Shown piece by piece: positions 33,881-42,938 of a stretch of DNA of 64,000 nt. Positions within the stretch are counted from its first letter, which is position 1, and each line of letters starts with the position of its first letter. Origin of the DNA: Pseudomonas sp. R76 (GTDB taxonomy: Bacteria > Pseudomonadota > Gammaproteobacteria > Pseudomonadales > Pseudomonadaceae); the NCBI RefSeq assembly GCF_009834565.1, contig NZ_CP019428.1, positions 4,340,001-4,404,000 of the forward strand. Reading direction: 5' to 3'. The notes under the pieces were generated by a model. It did no database searches. It saw only the letters and a program-made list of their open reading frames with translations, and was not told where the DNA came from. The position numbers and the translations under genes are program-made.

Positions 33881-36332
33881 TGGCAAAAGTCCTCAGCAAA
33901 TCCGCCGGGCGACTGCGGTACAGCTGCCACAGCGGCCAGGCCGAAGCCAGCAACGTGGCCAACAGTGCCAACCCCAACAATTGCGCGAGTTGCCACGGGA
34001 ACACCTGCAACGGCAGGCGCCAGCCGAAGGCCTGCACGTTGATGACCGCGTCCAGGCACCACGTCAACAGCAGGCCCAGAGGCAATGCCAGCACCAGGGT
34101 GAGTACCGCCAGCAGCCAGGTCTGGCCGAGGTTGAGCAGCATCAGTTGCCGTCGCGTCACCCCCAGCGCCCACAGCGGCGCGAGTTGGCCCAGGCGGCTT
34201 TGGCTCTGGGTCAGCAGGCTGATAAACAGCGCCACACCGGCGACGCCGAGGGTGAGGCTGTTCAACGCGGCAGTGGCGGCGAAGGTGCGCTCGAACACCT
34301 GGCTCGACCAGCCTTTGAGTTGCTGCTGATCGACGATGCGGCTGTCTTCCAGCGCAAACACGCGCTGCACCTCTTGCACCAGCGGTTGTACATTCTGCGG
34401 CAGCACCCGCAGGTTGAAGCGGGCCGGTGTCAGCGCCGGCCAGTGCGCCAGCAGGTGCTTCGAATTGACCAGCAGATGGCCCTTGGGGTTGCCATAGTCG
34501 GCGTAAATCCCCACCACCTTGGGCGACCACATACCCTGCGGGGTCGGGATAGCCAGCGCATCGCCCAGCTGCACGTTCAAGCGGCGCGCCAATTGCTCGC
34601 TGAGCATCACCGTGTCGTCTTGCTGCAACTGGTCCCACGGCGCGCTCGCCGCCGTCAGCAACGGCCAATGCTGGCGATAGGTGGGGTCGTCGACCACACC
34701 GAAGACATCCGCCGGCCAGCCCTGCAATTGCACGGCGACCTGCCAGGTCGGCAGCACGGTCTGCACCAAGGGCTGCTGCGCCAACCAGGTCGTGAGTTGC
34801 TCGGCCTGGGCCGGGGTTTGCGGGTTGAGGTACAGCTCGGCCGTCAGGCGCTGCTCCAGCCAGTTGTTGAACGTCTGGCGGAAGCCCGACGTCATCGAGC
34901 CCGCGCCGATATTCGCCGCCAACGCCAACAGCAACGCCATCAGCGCCAGGCTCAAGGCCGGCAACTGCTGGCGGCAGTCGGCCAGGAACCACTGGCCCAG
35001 CACTGAACGGCTGCGCCCGAGCACTGCCGTCAACAAGCCGTTGAGCACCACCGGCAAGCCAAGGGCCGCGCCCAGCAGCAAGGCGGCCATCAGCACAAAA
35101 CCGGCGGCCAGGCTGTCGCCCAGCCACAGTGCCAGCAAGGCGATCAGCAGCGCAGTCGCCGCCACCCAACCCTGGCGCCGCAACCAGCGCCCGTGCGCGT
35201 CGTGCCAGGCCTGGGCGTTCGCCAGCGCCAGCAACGGCAAGCGCGCCGCCCGCCACAGGCTGCTGCCACCCGCGAGCAGCGCGCCCAACAGGCTCAAGCC
35301 CAACCCGGCCATCCACCACCACGGGCTGAGGCTCAATTGGCCCGGCACCTCGGCGCCATACAGGCCGCGCAAACTGGCGGCCACATCCGGCAGCAGCAGG
35401 CTGGCCAGCAGGTAACCGCTGGCCACGCCAAGCACGCCGCCGAGCAACGACAACACCCCCAGCTCCACGCCCAGGCTGAGAATCAGCATGCGCGCACTGA
35501 CCCCGCACGCACGCAATGTACGCAGCAGCCCACGGCGTTGCTCCAGCGCCAGGCCGATGGCGGCGTGGACGATAAACAGCCCCACCACAAACGACAGAAA
35601 ACCCAGGGCGTCGAGGTTCAGGTGAAAACTTTCGGTGAGGCGCGCGAGGTTATTGTCCTCGCCCTGCTTGAGTTGCAGCGCAGCGGGCGGCGTGGGATGC
35701 GTGGCGGCAAAGGCCTTGTCCAGCAGCAGGCGTGACAGGCGCCCGGGCATGTCGAGCAAGGGTTGCGCAAAGCCGATATCGGTCAGCAACACGCCGGGGG
35801 CCATGTCCTGCTGAACCTGCAACGGCGGCAAGGCTTGGCCGCTGGCGGTCAGCGGTTGCTCGCCTTCCCGCAGCCCGAGGGCCGACAGGGTTTGCGGTGC
35901 GATCCAGGTACGCCCCGGCGGGTTGAAAAACGCGACCATCTGCGCCTGGCTCAACCGCTGCCCCGCCACCGCGCCACCACCGGGCAGCGACAGCGGGTCG
36001 ATGCCCATCAACTGCAGGCGTTGGTCTGCGTGCCCCTTGAGCAGCAATCGCCCCTGCACCACCGGCGACACCGGCCAACCAGCGCGGCGCAACTGGGCAA
36101 ACACGGCCTGGGGAAAGCTCGCGCCGTCCGGCGCACTCAGGCTGGCCTGCGGCTCACCGCCGATCAATTGGCTGGCGCGCGCGTAACTGTCCCGCGCCTG
36201 GCTGTTAAGCGCCTGCACGCCGGTCAACAGTGCGGTGGCCAACCACAGGCCCGTGAGTACACTGAAAAACTGCACCGGGTGGCGCCGCCAATGGCTCAGC
36301 AACGCGCGCAACGCCCAATAAAACACTGCCAT
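33870..36332 (-). CDS. FtsX-type ABC transporter permease, AttFG-like fusion
   Basis: This 820-residue protein has an N-terminal membrane helix (FFSVLTGLWLATALLTGVQA), a periplasmic domain, a first block of three FtsX helices at about 255-390 (ALGFLSFVVGLFIVHAAIGL), further helices at about 405-480, a second periplasmic part, and a last three-helix FtsX block at about 690-810 (TLGVAGVALFISLLTQSQSR). Two permease halves are therefore joined in one chain, as in YbbP/LolC-like duplicated permeases. The ATG at 36332 comes one base after the ATPase stop; a second ATG at 36344 is possible. It works with the upstream ATPase and the downstream lipoprotein. Confidence 0.88.
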   Translation of the reverse strand: MAVFYWALRALLSHWRRHPVQFFSVLTGLWLATALLTGVQALNSQARDSYARASQLIGGEPQASLSAPDGASFPQAVFAQLRRAGWPVSPVVQGRLLLKGHADQRLQLMGIDPLSLPGGGAVAGQRLSQAQMVAFFNPPGRTWIAPQTLSALGLREGEQPLTASGQALPPLQVQQDMAPGVLLTDIGFAQPLLDMPGRLSRLLLDKAFAATHPTPPAALQLKQGEDNNLARLTESFHLNLDALGFLSFVVGLFIVHAAIGLALEQRRGLLRTLRACGVSARMLILSLGVELGVLSLLGGVLGVASGYLLASLLLPDVAASLRGLYGAEVPGQLSLSPWWWMAGLGLSLLGALLAGGSSLWRAARLPLLALANAQAWHDAHGRWLRRQGWVAATALLIALLALWLGDSLAAGFVLMAALLLGAALGLPVVLNGLLTAVLGRSRSVLGQWFLADCRQQLPALSLALMALLLALAANIGAGSMTSGFRQTFNNWLEQRLTAELYLNPQTPAQAEQLTTWLAQQPLVQTVLPTWQVAVQLQGWPADVFGVVDDPTYRQHWPLLTAASAPWDQLQQDDTVMLSEQLARRLNVQLGDALAIPTPQGMWSPKVVGIYADYGNPKGHLLVNSKHLLAHWPALTPARFNLRVLPQNVQPLVQEVQRVFALEDSRIVDQQQLKGWSSQVFERTFAATAALNSLTLGVAGVALFISLLTQSQSRLGQLAPLWALGVTRRQLMLLNLGQTWLLAVLTLVLALPLGLLLTWCLDAVINVQAFGWRLPLQVFPWQLAQLLGLALLATLLASAWPLWQLYRSRPADLLRTFANED

Positions 36333-36333
36333 C

Positions 36334-37002
36334 TCAGCGTGCATCCGCAGGCACGACACGCCCGCGATGCAACACCACCTGTCGGTCCAGGCGTGCGGCA
36401 ATGCGCGGGCTGTGGGTAACCATCAACAGGCTGGTGGGGCTGTCGCGCAGCAGGTCCAGCAGCAGTTGCAGCACTTCATCGCTGGTGGCTTCGTCGAGGT
36501 TGCCGGTAGGCTCATCCGCCAGCAGCAAGCCAGGGCGCGACGCCAATGCACGCCCCACCGCCACACGCTGTTGCTGGCCGCCGGACAGCTGCTCGGGATA
36601 GCGCTTGAGCAAATCGCCCAGCCCCAGGCGCTCGACCAACTGCGCCTGCCACTGCGGGTCATAGCGCCCCGCCAGGCGCGCCTGGAAGGCCAGGTTGTCG
36701 TCGACGCGCAAGCTGCCGATCAGGTTGAACTGCTGGAACACCAGGCCGATTTCAGTCCGCCGCCAGTGCGCCAGTTGCGCCTCGCTCAACTGATCCAGGC
36801 GCTGCTCACCGACCTGGATGCTGCCACCGTCCACGCGATCCAGCCCGGCCACCAGGTGCAGCAAGGTACTTTTTCCGCTGCCCGACTCGCCCATCAGCGC
36901 CAGGCTGCTACGCTCACTCAAGTGCAGGTCGACGCCCGCCAGCACCGCCAGTGGGCCTTGCGGGGTGGCATAGTTTTTAAGAACACCTTGCACTTGCAAC
37001 AT
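36334..37002 (-). CDS. ABC transporter ATP-binding protein (LolD/YbbA/AttE-like)
   Basis: The 222 residues contain Walker A GESGSGKST (about 39-47), the signature [15 protein letters not shown] near 140 and Walker B LLLADEPTGNLDEATSDEV. The sequence style is that of ATPases partnering FtsX-type permeases, which move lipids or lipoproteins or transmit force rather than import solutes. The ATG at 37002 (MLQVQGVLKNY) gives a standard N-terminus; the frame extends far upstream as a shadow of the next gene. First gene of the three-gene minus-strand operon. Confidence 0.92.
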   Translation of the reverse strand: MLQVQGVLKNYATPQGPLAVLAGVDLHLSERSSLALMGESGSGKSTLLHLVAGLDRVDGGSIQVGEQRLDQLSEAQLAHWRRTEIGLVFQQFNLIGSLRVDDNLAFQARLAGRYDPQWQAQLVERLGLGDLLKRYPEQLSGGQQQRVAVGRALASRPGLLLADEPTGNLDEATSDEVLQLLLDLLRDSPTSLLMVTHSPRIAARLDRQVVLHRGRVVPADAR

Positions 37003-37130
37003 AAGAACGCTCGCTCGAAGGACTCCGAACGAGAATAACGGCTGACTGCCAGCCCCACGCAAATTTTTCACATGGATTTCACTGCTTGCCCACCCTCGCC
37101 CCTCTAAATTGCCCGCCAAGTGCCCTAATC

Positions 37131-37169
37131 GGCAACTTGTTAGTTGCCCTGCATGGCAACTTTCTAACC
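37131..37169. promoter_or_regulatory. Repeated GGCAACT hairpin in the divergent spacer
   Basis: GGCAACT-TGTT-AGTTGCC (37131-37148) is a perfect palindrome. A third GGCAACT (37155-37161) follows, and AGTTGCC-CTGCAT-GGCAACT can form an alternative hairpin. It lies between the divergent ABC operon and the phosphatase gene and may be an operator; no regulator is known. Confidence 0.35.
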
Positions 37170-37279
37170 GCAACGTGTTCAGCGAAAAGACAGCAGCCCT
37201 GTGACAGTCTCCTACTCCACGACGGGCATTCGTCAATGCATTGCGCCTACTTAAATAAAACACTGCTCCGACAGTGCCC

Positions 37280-37954
37280 ATGGTGAATGATGTGGTTGAC
37301 CTTACCTTGACCAAACCGCGCTCGCGCCGGGCCTCTATCAAGCGGTTGCGAAAGTGGGGCGCAGGCCTTGCCATCATCGCCTTGCTGCTCACCGGTTTCC
37401 TGCTGTGGCCGTCATCGCCACGTGACCTGGGCATCGGCAATCGCTTGCTGACATCGCAAGTTTTACCCAGCTGGCGCGATGGTGATTTGATCGTACTGGT
37501 ACGCCATGAAGAGCGCTGCGATCGCTCGGCGAACCCTTGCTTCGGCGCACCTGAAGGCCTGACAGTGGTCGGCACCCAACGCGCACAAGAGCTGGGCAAA
37601 GCCTTCATCAAACTCGGCATGGACGGCACCGACGTGCTCGCCAGCCCTGCCCTTCGCACCGCCCAAACCTTGCAATTCATGTTCGGTAAAGCCGAGCTGA
37701 CCTCCGGCCAACAGGCAATCTGCGGCAAGGCCATGGGCGACGAACTGCTCAGCCACAAACAGCCTGGGCGCAACCTTGTCTTTGTCACCCACAGTGGCTG
37801 TATCGCTGACTTCGAAAAGAGCCTGGGTTTCCCCCACTCCAAGTTTTCCGAATACGGCAGCGCCCTGTTCGTGCGGGTCAAGGCAAACGGCAAATTCGAG
37901 ACCCTGGGCATCATGAACAGCCAGGCGTGGGCCGCCGTAATGAAAAAGCTCTAA
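37280..37954 (+). CDS. Membrane-anchored histidine phosphatase (PmrG-like)
   Basis: This 224-residue protein has an N-terminal membrane anchor (AGLAIIALLLTGFLLWP, about 29-45) and a histidine phosphatase domain. The phosphohistidine motif is RHE (residues 75-77) in LVRHEERCDRS, followed by ASPALRTAQT near 118, and the second catalytic histidine is His171 in FVTHSGC. The layout, with an RHEE-R-C opening, resembles the LPS heptose-phosphate phosphatase PmrG/Ais found with polymyxin-resistance genes. It is followed by arnT, which supports an envelope role. The ATG at 37280 is chosen over a GTG two codons earlier; no clear ribosome site is seen. Confidence 0.82.
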   Translation: MVNDVVDLTLTKPRSRRASIKRLRKWGAGLAIIALLLTGFLLWPSSPRDLGIGNRLLTSQVLPSWRDGDLIVLVRHEERCDRSANPCFGAPEGLTVVGTQRAQELGKAFIKLGMDGTDVLASPALRTAQTLQFMFGKAELTSGQQAICGKAMGDELLSHKQPGRNLVFVTHSGCIADFEKSLGFPHSKFSEYGSALFVRVKANGKFETLGIMNSQAWAAVMKKL

Positions 37955-38140
37955 CAATTTTTTACATCTATCCCGGCGCATGTTCAGGAATACGACAGGC
38001 CCGTTCTGGCATGTTTCGTAGCACCCGCTATTTTTGGATGTCATGAATACTTTCATCGACTTAGTGAACGTTGTGATTCTTATAACTCCTACTTGCTTAC
38101 ACCACTTCTCAACCACTAAACGTCAAGGAGCGACGTTTTC

Positions 38141-39796
38141 ATGACCCGTTTGAAACCCCTGCCACTGCTGCTACTCGCCTTCGCCGTGTTTTATTTACTG
38201 CCCATGGGCCTGCACGGTTTGTGGATCCCGGATGAGACCCGCTACGCCCAGATCAGCCAGGAAATGCTCCTGAGCGGCAACTGGGTCGCACCGCATTTCA
38301 TGGGTGTGCGCTATTTCGAAAAACCCGCCGCCGGCTATTGGCTGATTGCCCTTGGGCAGGCGGTATTTGGTGAAAACCTGTTCGGCGTACGCATCGCCTC
38401 GGCCCTGACCACCGGCCTGAGCGTGGTGCTGGCCTACCTGATCGCACGCCGCCTGTGGAACGACCCACGCAAGAGCTTCGCCTGCGCCCTGCTCTACATG
38501 AGTTTCGGGCTGGTGGCCGGCCAAGCGGGCTACTCCAACCTCGACCCGCAGTTCACCTTGTGGGTCAACCTCAGCCTGGTCGCGCTGTGGTTTGCGTTGG
38601 ACAGCCGCACACCGCGTGGCCGGCTGGGCGCCTGGGCAATGCTGGGCGTGGCGTGCGCCATGGGCTTTATGACCAAGGGTTTTCTGGCCTGGCTGTTACC
38701 GGTGCTGATCGCCGTGCCGTACATGCTATGGCAGCGCCGCCTGGGCGAGTTGCTGCGCTACGGCCCGCTGGCGATTGGCGTGGCGGTGCTGCTTTGCCTG
38801 CCGTGGGTGTGGGCGATTCATCTGCAGGAACCGGACTACTGGCGGTTCTTCTTCTGGCACGAGCATATCCGCCGCTTCTCCTCCGACAATGCCCAGCACG
38901 CGCGGGCCTGGTGGTTCTTTCTGCCGATCATGGTGGTGGCGTGCCTGCCGTGGGCCGCGCTGCTGCCCAGCACCGTGCTCAAGGCCTGGAAAGACAAAGG
39001 CCAACCGTCGATTGTGTTCCTGGCCCTATGGCTGCTGTTGCCACTGTTTTTTTTCAGCCTGAGCAACGGCAAGCTGCCCACCTATATCATGCCGTGCCTG
39101 CTGCCATTGGCGTTGCTGATGGGCCATGCGCTGGTCGAGCTGATCAAACACGGCAAGCCGCGCGCGATCCTCATCAACGGCCTGGTCAACACCGTGATCG
39201 GCCTGGTGGCAATGGTGGGGCTGATCTACCTGCAAATCAGCAACCCGATGTACGGGCACAGCCACGCCGAGATGTTCAGCCTGTCGCTGGCCTTTATCGT
39301 GCTGTTGTTCTGGATCCTGGCCAACCTGCTGCAAGCGGTTCGCCCGCTGACATTGTGGGCAATGCCGGCCCTGGGCATTGGTCTGCTGGTGGCGCTGTTG
39401 CCGGCCGGCATGCCGGAGATGATCACCGATACCGAAATGCCCGATCAGTTCGTGCTTGAACACATGGATGAATTGCAACAAACCCATGCTCTGATCAGCA
39501 ATGAGTTGGGCTCGGCATCCGCCTTGTCCTGGCGCCTGCGCCGTCCTGAAGTGGCGTTTTACGACACCGAGGGCGAACTGCGCTATGGCCTCAAGTATGC
39601 CGACTCGATACACCGCAAGGTCGATCTGGACAGCGTCCAGGCATGGCTTGCCGATGCGCGCCAGCAAGGCTCGGTCGGTGTGCTGATGCGCGTCAGAAGC
39701 ACCAGCGAGCACCGCGAAGAAGGGCAACTGCCACCGGGAGGCAAGCGGTATCGCAAGGGCGCCCTGCTACTGATCATCTACCCGCAGCTTCCTTAA
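38141..39796 (+). CDS. arnT: ArnT, aminoarabinose-to-lipid A transferase
   Basis: The 551 residues equal the usual ArnT length. ArnT is an inner-membrane GT-C enzyme with about 12-13 transmembrane helices that moves 4-amino-4-deoxy-L-arabinose from undecaprenyl phosphate to lipid A phosphates, lowering binding of cationic peptides. The first periplasmic loop holds the conserved DETRYAQIS (Asp31-Glu32). Later conserved stretches are [16 protein letters not shown] and [21 protein letters not shown] strong AAGGAG ribosome site precedes the ATG. No arnBCADEF genes are in the window, so this is an orphan copy; some P. fluorescens strains carry two arnT genes. Confidence 0.92.
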   Translation: MTRLKPLPLLLLAFAVFYLLPMGLHGLWIPDETRYAQISQEMLLSGNWVAPHFMGVRYFEKPAAGYWLIALGQAVFGENLFGVRIASALTTGLSVVLAYLIARRLWNDPRKSFACALLYMSFGLVAGQAGYSNLDPQFTLWVNLSLVALWFALDSRTPRGRLGAWAMLGVACAMGFMTKGFLAWLLPVLIAVPYMLWQRRLGELLRYGPLAIGVAVLLCLPWVWAIHLQEPDYWRFFFWHEHIRRFSSDNAQHARAWWFFLPIMVVACLPWAALLPSTVLKAWKDKGQPSIVFLALWLLLPLFFFSLSNGKLPTYIMPCLLPLALLMGHALVELIKHGKPRAILINGLVNTVIGLVAMVGLIYLQISNPMYGHSHAEMFSLSLAFIVLLFWILANLLQAVRPLTLWAMPALGIGLLVALLPAGMPEMITDTEMPDQFVLEHMDELQQTHALISNELGSASALSWRLRRPEVAFYDTEGELRYGLKYADSIHRKVDLDSVQAWLADARQQGSVGVLMRVRSTSEHREEGQLPPGGKRYRKGALLLIIYPQLP

Positions 39797-39822
39797 CGTT
39801 ACGCCTGCCGTGAGAACTGCCC

Positions 39823-41340
39823 ATGAGCTTGTGGAAAACCGAACGCGGCGCCCTGTTGTTACTGCTGGGCGTCTCGGCGTTACTCCTGCTGCTGGGCCTG
39901 GGCAGTCGCGACTTGTGGGGGCCGGAAACCCGCTGGGCCAACATCGCCTTGCAGATGTTGCAGAGCGGTGACTACTTCGACCCCTATCTGAAGGGCGCGC
40001 CCTACTACGACAAACCCCTGCCCTCCTACTGGCTGATCACCGGCTTCGCCAACCTGCTGGGCGGGCTCGGCCCGTGGTCGCTGCGCCTGTCGTCGGTGAT
40101 TGCGGCGTGGCTGAGCATCTGGCTGGTGTACCTGATCGGCGAACGTCTGTTTCGCAAAGGCACCGGGCTGATTGCCGGCTGGATGCTGGCCACCACCTTC
40201 TACTTTCTGTTCTGGGCGCGCGTGGCCACCGCCGACGTGCTGACCGTGTGTGGCGTGCTGGCGGCGGTGTGGTGGTATTGGCGCGGCCCGGATGACACCC
40301 GGCTGGGGCGCTACACGGTATTTTTCCTGCTGTTGGCGGCCACCTCGTTGTTCAAAGGCTTGATCGGCTTCGTGCTGCCCGGCCTGGTGTTGTTGCCGCA
40401 CCTGCTCAGCGAACACCGCTACAAGCGCCACCTCAACCTGCGCCTGTTGGCGGCGATGCTGATTGCGGCGGCGTTCTATTCGATCCCCTTCGTGCTCTCC
40501 CACCTGTATGGCGCACCCACTTACGGCGAGAGCGGGCTTGAACTGGTGTTCAAGGAAAACGTCGTGCGCTTTTTCGACCCCTTCGACCACATGGGGCCGA
40601 TCTACACCTACCTGATCTACCTGCCCGCCTACACCCTGCCCTGGGCGCCGTGCTGGCTGCTCGGCTTGTGGTTGGCGCTGCGTCACTGGCGCCAAACGCC
40701 ACCCAACGTACGCTGGCTGGTGTGGGGCCTGGGCATGCTGTTTGTGTTCTTCACCGCCAGTGGCAGCCGTCGCAGTTATTACGTGTTACCGCTGGTGCCG
40801 TTCGCCCAGTTGCTGGCCGCCTGGTGGCTGAGTGAACGCCTGCAGAAAAACCCGGCCAGTTGGCCACGCTGGCAAAAAGGTTTCGGCCTTACCGCCGGCG
40901 CGTTGCTGCTGGTACTCGGAGTGATCTATCCCTGGACCACCGGCAACGGCGGCGTGACCCGCTTCGCTGAAGACGTGCAAGCCGAAGCCGTCAAAAGTGC
41001 GCCGTGGAACCAGTGGCAAATGGTGCTGGTGGAAGTCGACAACAAGCTGCCGATGTACCTGCAAAATGGCGGCAAGCCGTTCTACTACGTGAGCGAAACC
41101 CAGGACTACCCCCGCCAGGGCGACAGCGCCGCGCTGATGGCCTGGCTACAGAAAACCAGCGGCCAAGGCTTCGACCCGCAGCACACCATTATCGTCGCGC
41201 AGTATTCCAAGGAAGACCCTACGCCGCTGGCCTATCTGGGGGCGGATCACAAGGTGATCACCACGCAGCCGGATAATGGCGAGCGGATGTTCCAGAAGCG
41301 TACAAGCGGCAGCGTGGCGTTTGTGCCATCGGGTAAATGA
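39823..41340 (+). CDS. GT39-like ArnT paralogue (GT-C glycosyltransferase)
   Basis: This 505-residue multi-pass protein resembles ArnT/PMT-family transferases, with PYYDKPLPSYWLITGFANLL, FWARVATADVLTVCG and FFDPFDHMGPIYTYLIYLPA. The first-loop motif reads GPETRW (Glu35) where ArnT has PDETRY, so the aspartate is replaced by proline and only the glutamate is kept. It starts 26 bases after arnT and is surely co-transcribed. The C-terminal periplasmic part is shorter. It may transfer a different sugar to lipid A or another lipid-linked acceptor; the substrate is unknown. Confidence 0.85.
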   Translation: MSLWKTERGALLLLLGVSALLLLLGLGSRDLWGPETRWANIALQMLQSGDYFDPYLKGAPYYDKPLPSYWLITGFANLLGGLGPWSLRLSSVIAAWLSIWLVYLIGERLFRKGTGLIAGWMLATTFYFLFWARVATADVLTVCGVLAAVWWYWRGPDDTRLGRYTVFFLLLAATSLFKGLIGFVLPGLVLLPHLLSEHRYKRHLNLRLLAAMLIAAAFYSIPFVLSHLYGAPTYGESGLELVFKENVVRFFDPFDHMGPIYTYLIYLPAYTLPWAPCWLLGLWLALRHWRQTPPNVRWLVWGLGMLFVFFTASGSRRSYYVLPLVPFAQLLAAWWLSERLQKNPASWPRWQKGFGLTAGALLLVLGVIYPWTTGNGGVTRFAEDVQAEAVKSAPWNQWQMVLVEVDNKLPMYLQNGGKPFYYVSETQDYPRQGDSAALMAWLQKTSGQGFDPQHTIIVAQYSKEDPTPLAYLGADHKVITTQPDNGERMFQKRTSGSVAFVPSGK

Positions 41341-41497
41341 CAGCACCTGACAGCGCCTGCTTTAAATGCTTGGCAGGCTTGCCGCGTGAATAAAGCTCTG
41401 CGCATCTGTGAAGCGGTTGAATTGCTGCTGGCTGAGCATGTAAAAGTCATCGCAATGCACAACGGTGGCTGTCAAAGCCACCGCCCGTAGCGCACTA

Positions 41498-42445
41498 TTA
41501 TTGTTGGTGCAAAGCGGGAAAACCATGATTGGCGAACTGTACCAACCGGCGCGCTTCAGAGCCCGGCAACGTGGAAGCGAAGTTCGATTGAAAGTGTTCA
41601 GGAAGCAAGAAAGCCCGACCTTTCAGGCCATCTATCTTGCCGTTACCGGCGGTCGATTCTTTGCCACCTTTTCTGTCAATGATTTGCAGGACTCGCTCTG
41701 CATTAGCAGCAAGTTCAGCTCTGCGGTCTGCGGGGAACTCGGGGCTTTCCCAATCTCCACCTATTTTCGCCTTGAAAGCGATCAGTTCTTTATCACTCAG
41801 GGCCGCGGGAAGCACCTTGAACAAAGGGCCAGCTGTAATTTCTTCCACTGTGCGGTAGTCGCCCCTCACTCGACCGTTGAAAACCTCCTCCAGCGCGGAA
41901 TAACCCTGCTGACTGAACGCCTCCAGGCGGCCCACCTCGGAAGAAGAATCGTCAGAGCCGATAGCGTCCAAAAAACCATCCCCGACAGAATGGTTTCTGA
42001 TCCTTTCAACGCCCGGATCGTGATCAATGTAGTTAACCACACGCGCCAAGCGAAACATGGCCTCATTACGCGATTCAGGGTCTGTATTGGCAGGGGTAAA
42101 GTCACCCACCTGTTGCTTCAGGCCATCGATCAAGGCTTCCCAGCGCGCGTGACCTAGCGCTCCCCTGCCCCATTTCTCCTCGAGTATTCCTACGTTCAAG
42201 ATGGGGTTGTTGTCGGAGATCTGCGATGCGGAACGTCGATCATCCACAGGCCTGGTTTCTCCGCGCGCAGGCAGGTGCGACGTGTTCATTTCACCTCGCA
42301 ATGCCGGCGGCATTGGCGAGTGGGTAGACACTGTACGAACGGGGTTCCCATCAGGGGTGAATGTTGGTTTTTGCTCAGTGGCTTGGCTGTTTTTATGAGC
42401 ATCCGGGAAAATACTAGGACGTTGAAAACCAATGGGGAAGGACAT
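41498..42445 (-). CDS. Hypothetical protein, possible effector-like
   Basis: The 315-residue protein has a polar, serine-, proline- and glutamine-rich N-terminal 90 residues (KNSQATEQKPTFTPDGNPVR) with no signal peptide. A helical domain follows (NPILNVGILEEKWGRGALGH, then FLDAIGSDDSSSEVGRLEAF). A late segment AGNGKIDGLKG resembles a degenerate EF-hand loop. A disordered N-terminus followed by such a domain is seen in HrpK-like and other type III-associated proteins, but I cannot assign it and no secretion genes are nearby. The ATG at 42445 has an AGG ribosome site. By eye it is less GC-rich than its neighbours. A GGTGGCT/AGCCACC hairpin (41464-41482) lies after the stop. Confidence 0.65.
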   Translation of the reverse strand: MSFPIGFQRPSIFPDAHKNSQATEQKPTFTPDGNPVRTVSTHSPMPPALRGEMNTSHLPARGETRPVDDRRSASQISDNNPILNVGILEEKWGRGALGHARWEALIDGLKQQVGDFTPANTDPESRNEAMFRLARVVNYIDHDPGVERIRNHSVGDGFLDAIGSDDSSSEVGRLEAFSQQGYSALEEVFNGRVRGDYRTVEEITAGPLFKVLPAALSDKELIAFKAKIGGDWESPEFPADRRAELAANAERVLQIIDRKGGKESTAGNGKIDGLKGRAFLLPEHFQSNFASTLPGSEARRLVQFANHGFPALHQQ

Positions 42446-42733
42446 AGGCACCTGCTGACTAAATGTTTAAGGGCGCCCGAACAGGTACGCCGTGTCTCCT
42501 ATTGGGTTATGGCAGGAAAGTGGTTCCGCTGGCTGTACGATGCTGGTGCCTGTCTCTGACGGAATGTTCCTTATGTGCCGTTAGTCATTCACCATCGTGC
42601 ATCATGACGGTCATGGCATTTGGTCATGGTTTGTAAAGGGCCAGCAAGCTGCGTCCCTTTTAATTGCAGGACGTTTCCTAGACAATCCCTGCCGCCTTGT
42701 GCCTGCTGGAATCGGTGGCTAGTCTGCGGTCCG
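42446..42733. other. Intergenic stretch without recognised gene
   Basis: This 288-base region separates the divergent hypothetical gene and the structured leader. It must hold the promoters of both. I see no convincing coding frame, REP element or known operator in it. Confidence 0.5.
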
Positions 42734-42938
42734 TCACTGCTCATCAGTGATCGGGTTTAGTCGCCCGGATTCTTAATCAGGCGCATCGTCCTCCATGAGG
42801 TTTTATGGTGGCTGTGCGCAGGGCGCCTTCGGGTGCGCCGGATTCTCCTGATTAGCCGGTCGACTAACCTGCGTACAGCCGCCACCCATTCGTTTAGTCG
42901 CGACCGGGCCGGCTTCTGACTTAATCAGGAGCTACTCA
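42734..42938 (+). promoter_or_regulatory. Structured 5' leader with alternative pairings that cover the ribosome-binding site
   Basis: GTTTAGTCGC occurs at 42755-42764 and again at 42892-42901. Each copy is followed by CCGG, TTCT and TAATCAGG (42774-42781 and 42922-42929). Between them, 42845-42867 is complementary to both: CTCCTGATTA can pair over 8 bases with the first TAATCAGG or over 10 bases with TAATCAGGAG (42922-42931), which includes the AGGAG ribosome site; GCCGG and CGACTAA extend either pairing. A 13-base stem (42810-42822 with 42868-42880) encloses a GGCGC/GCGCC hairpin and this antisense segment. A 6-base stem, TCACTG/CAGTGA, opens the element. The two pairings are mutually exclusive, as in a translational switch. 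Confidence 0.65.
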
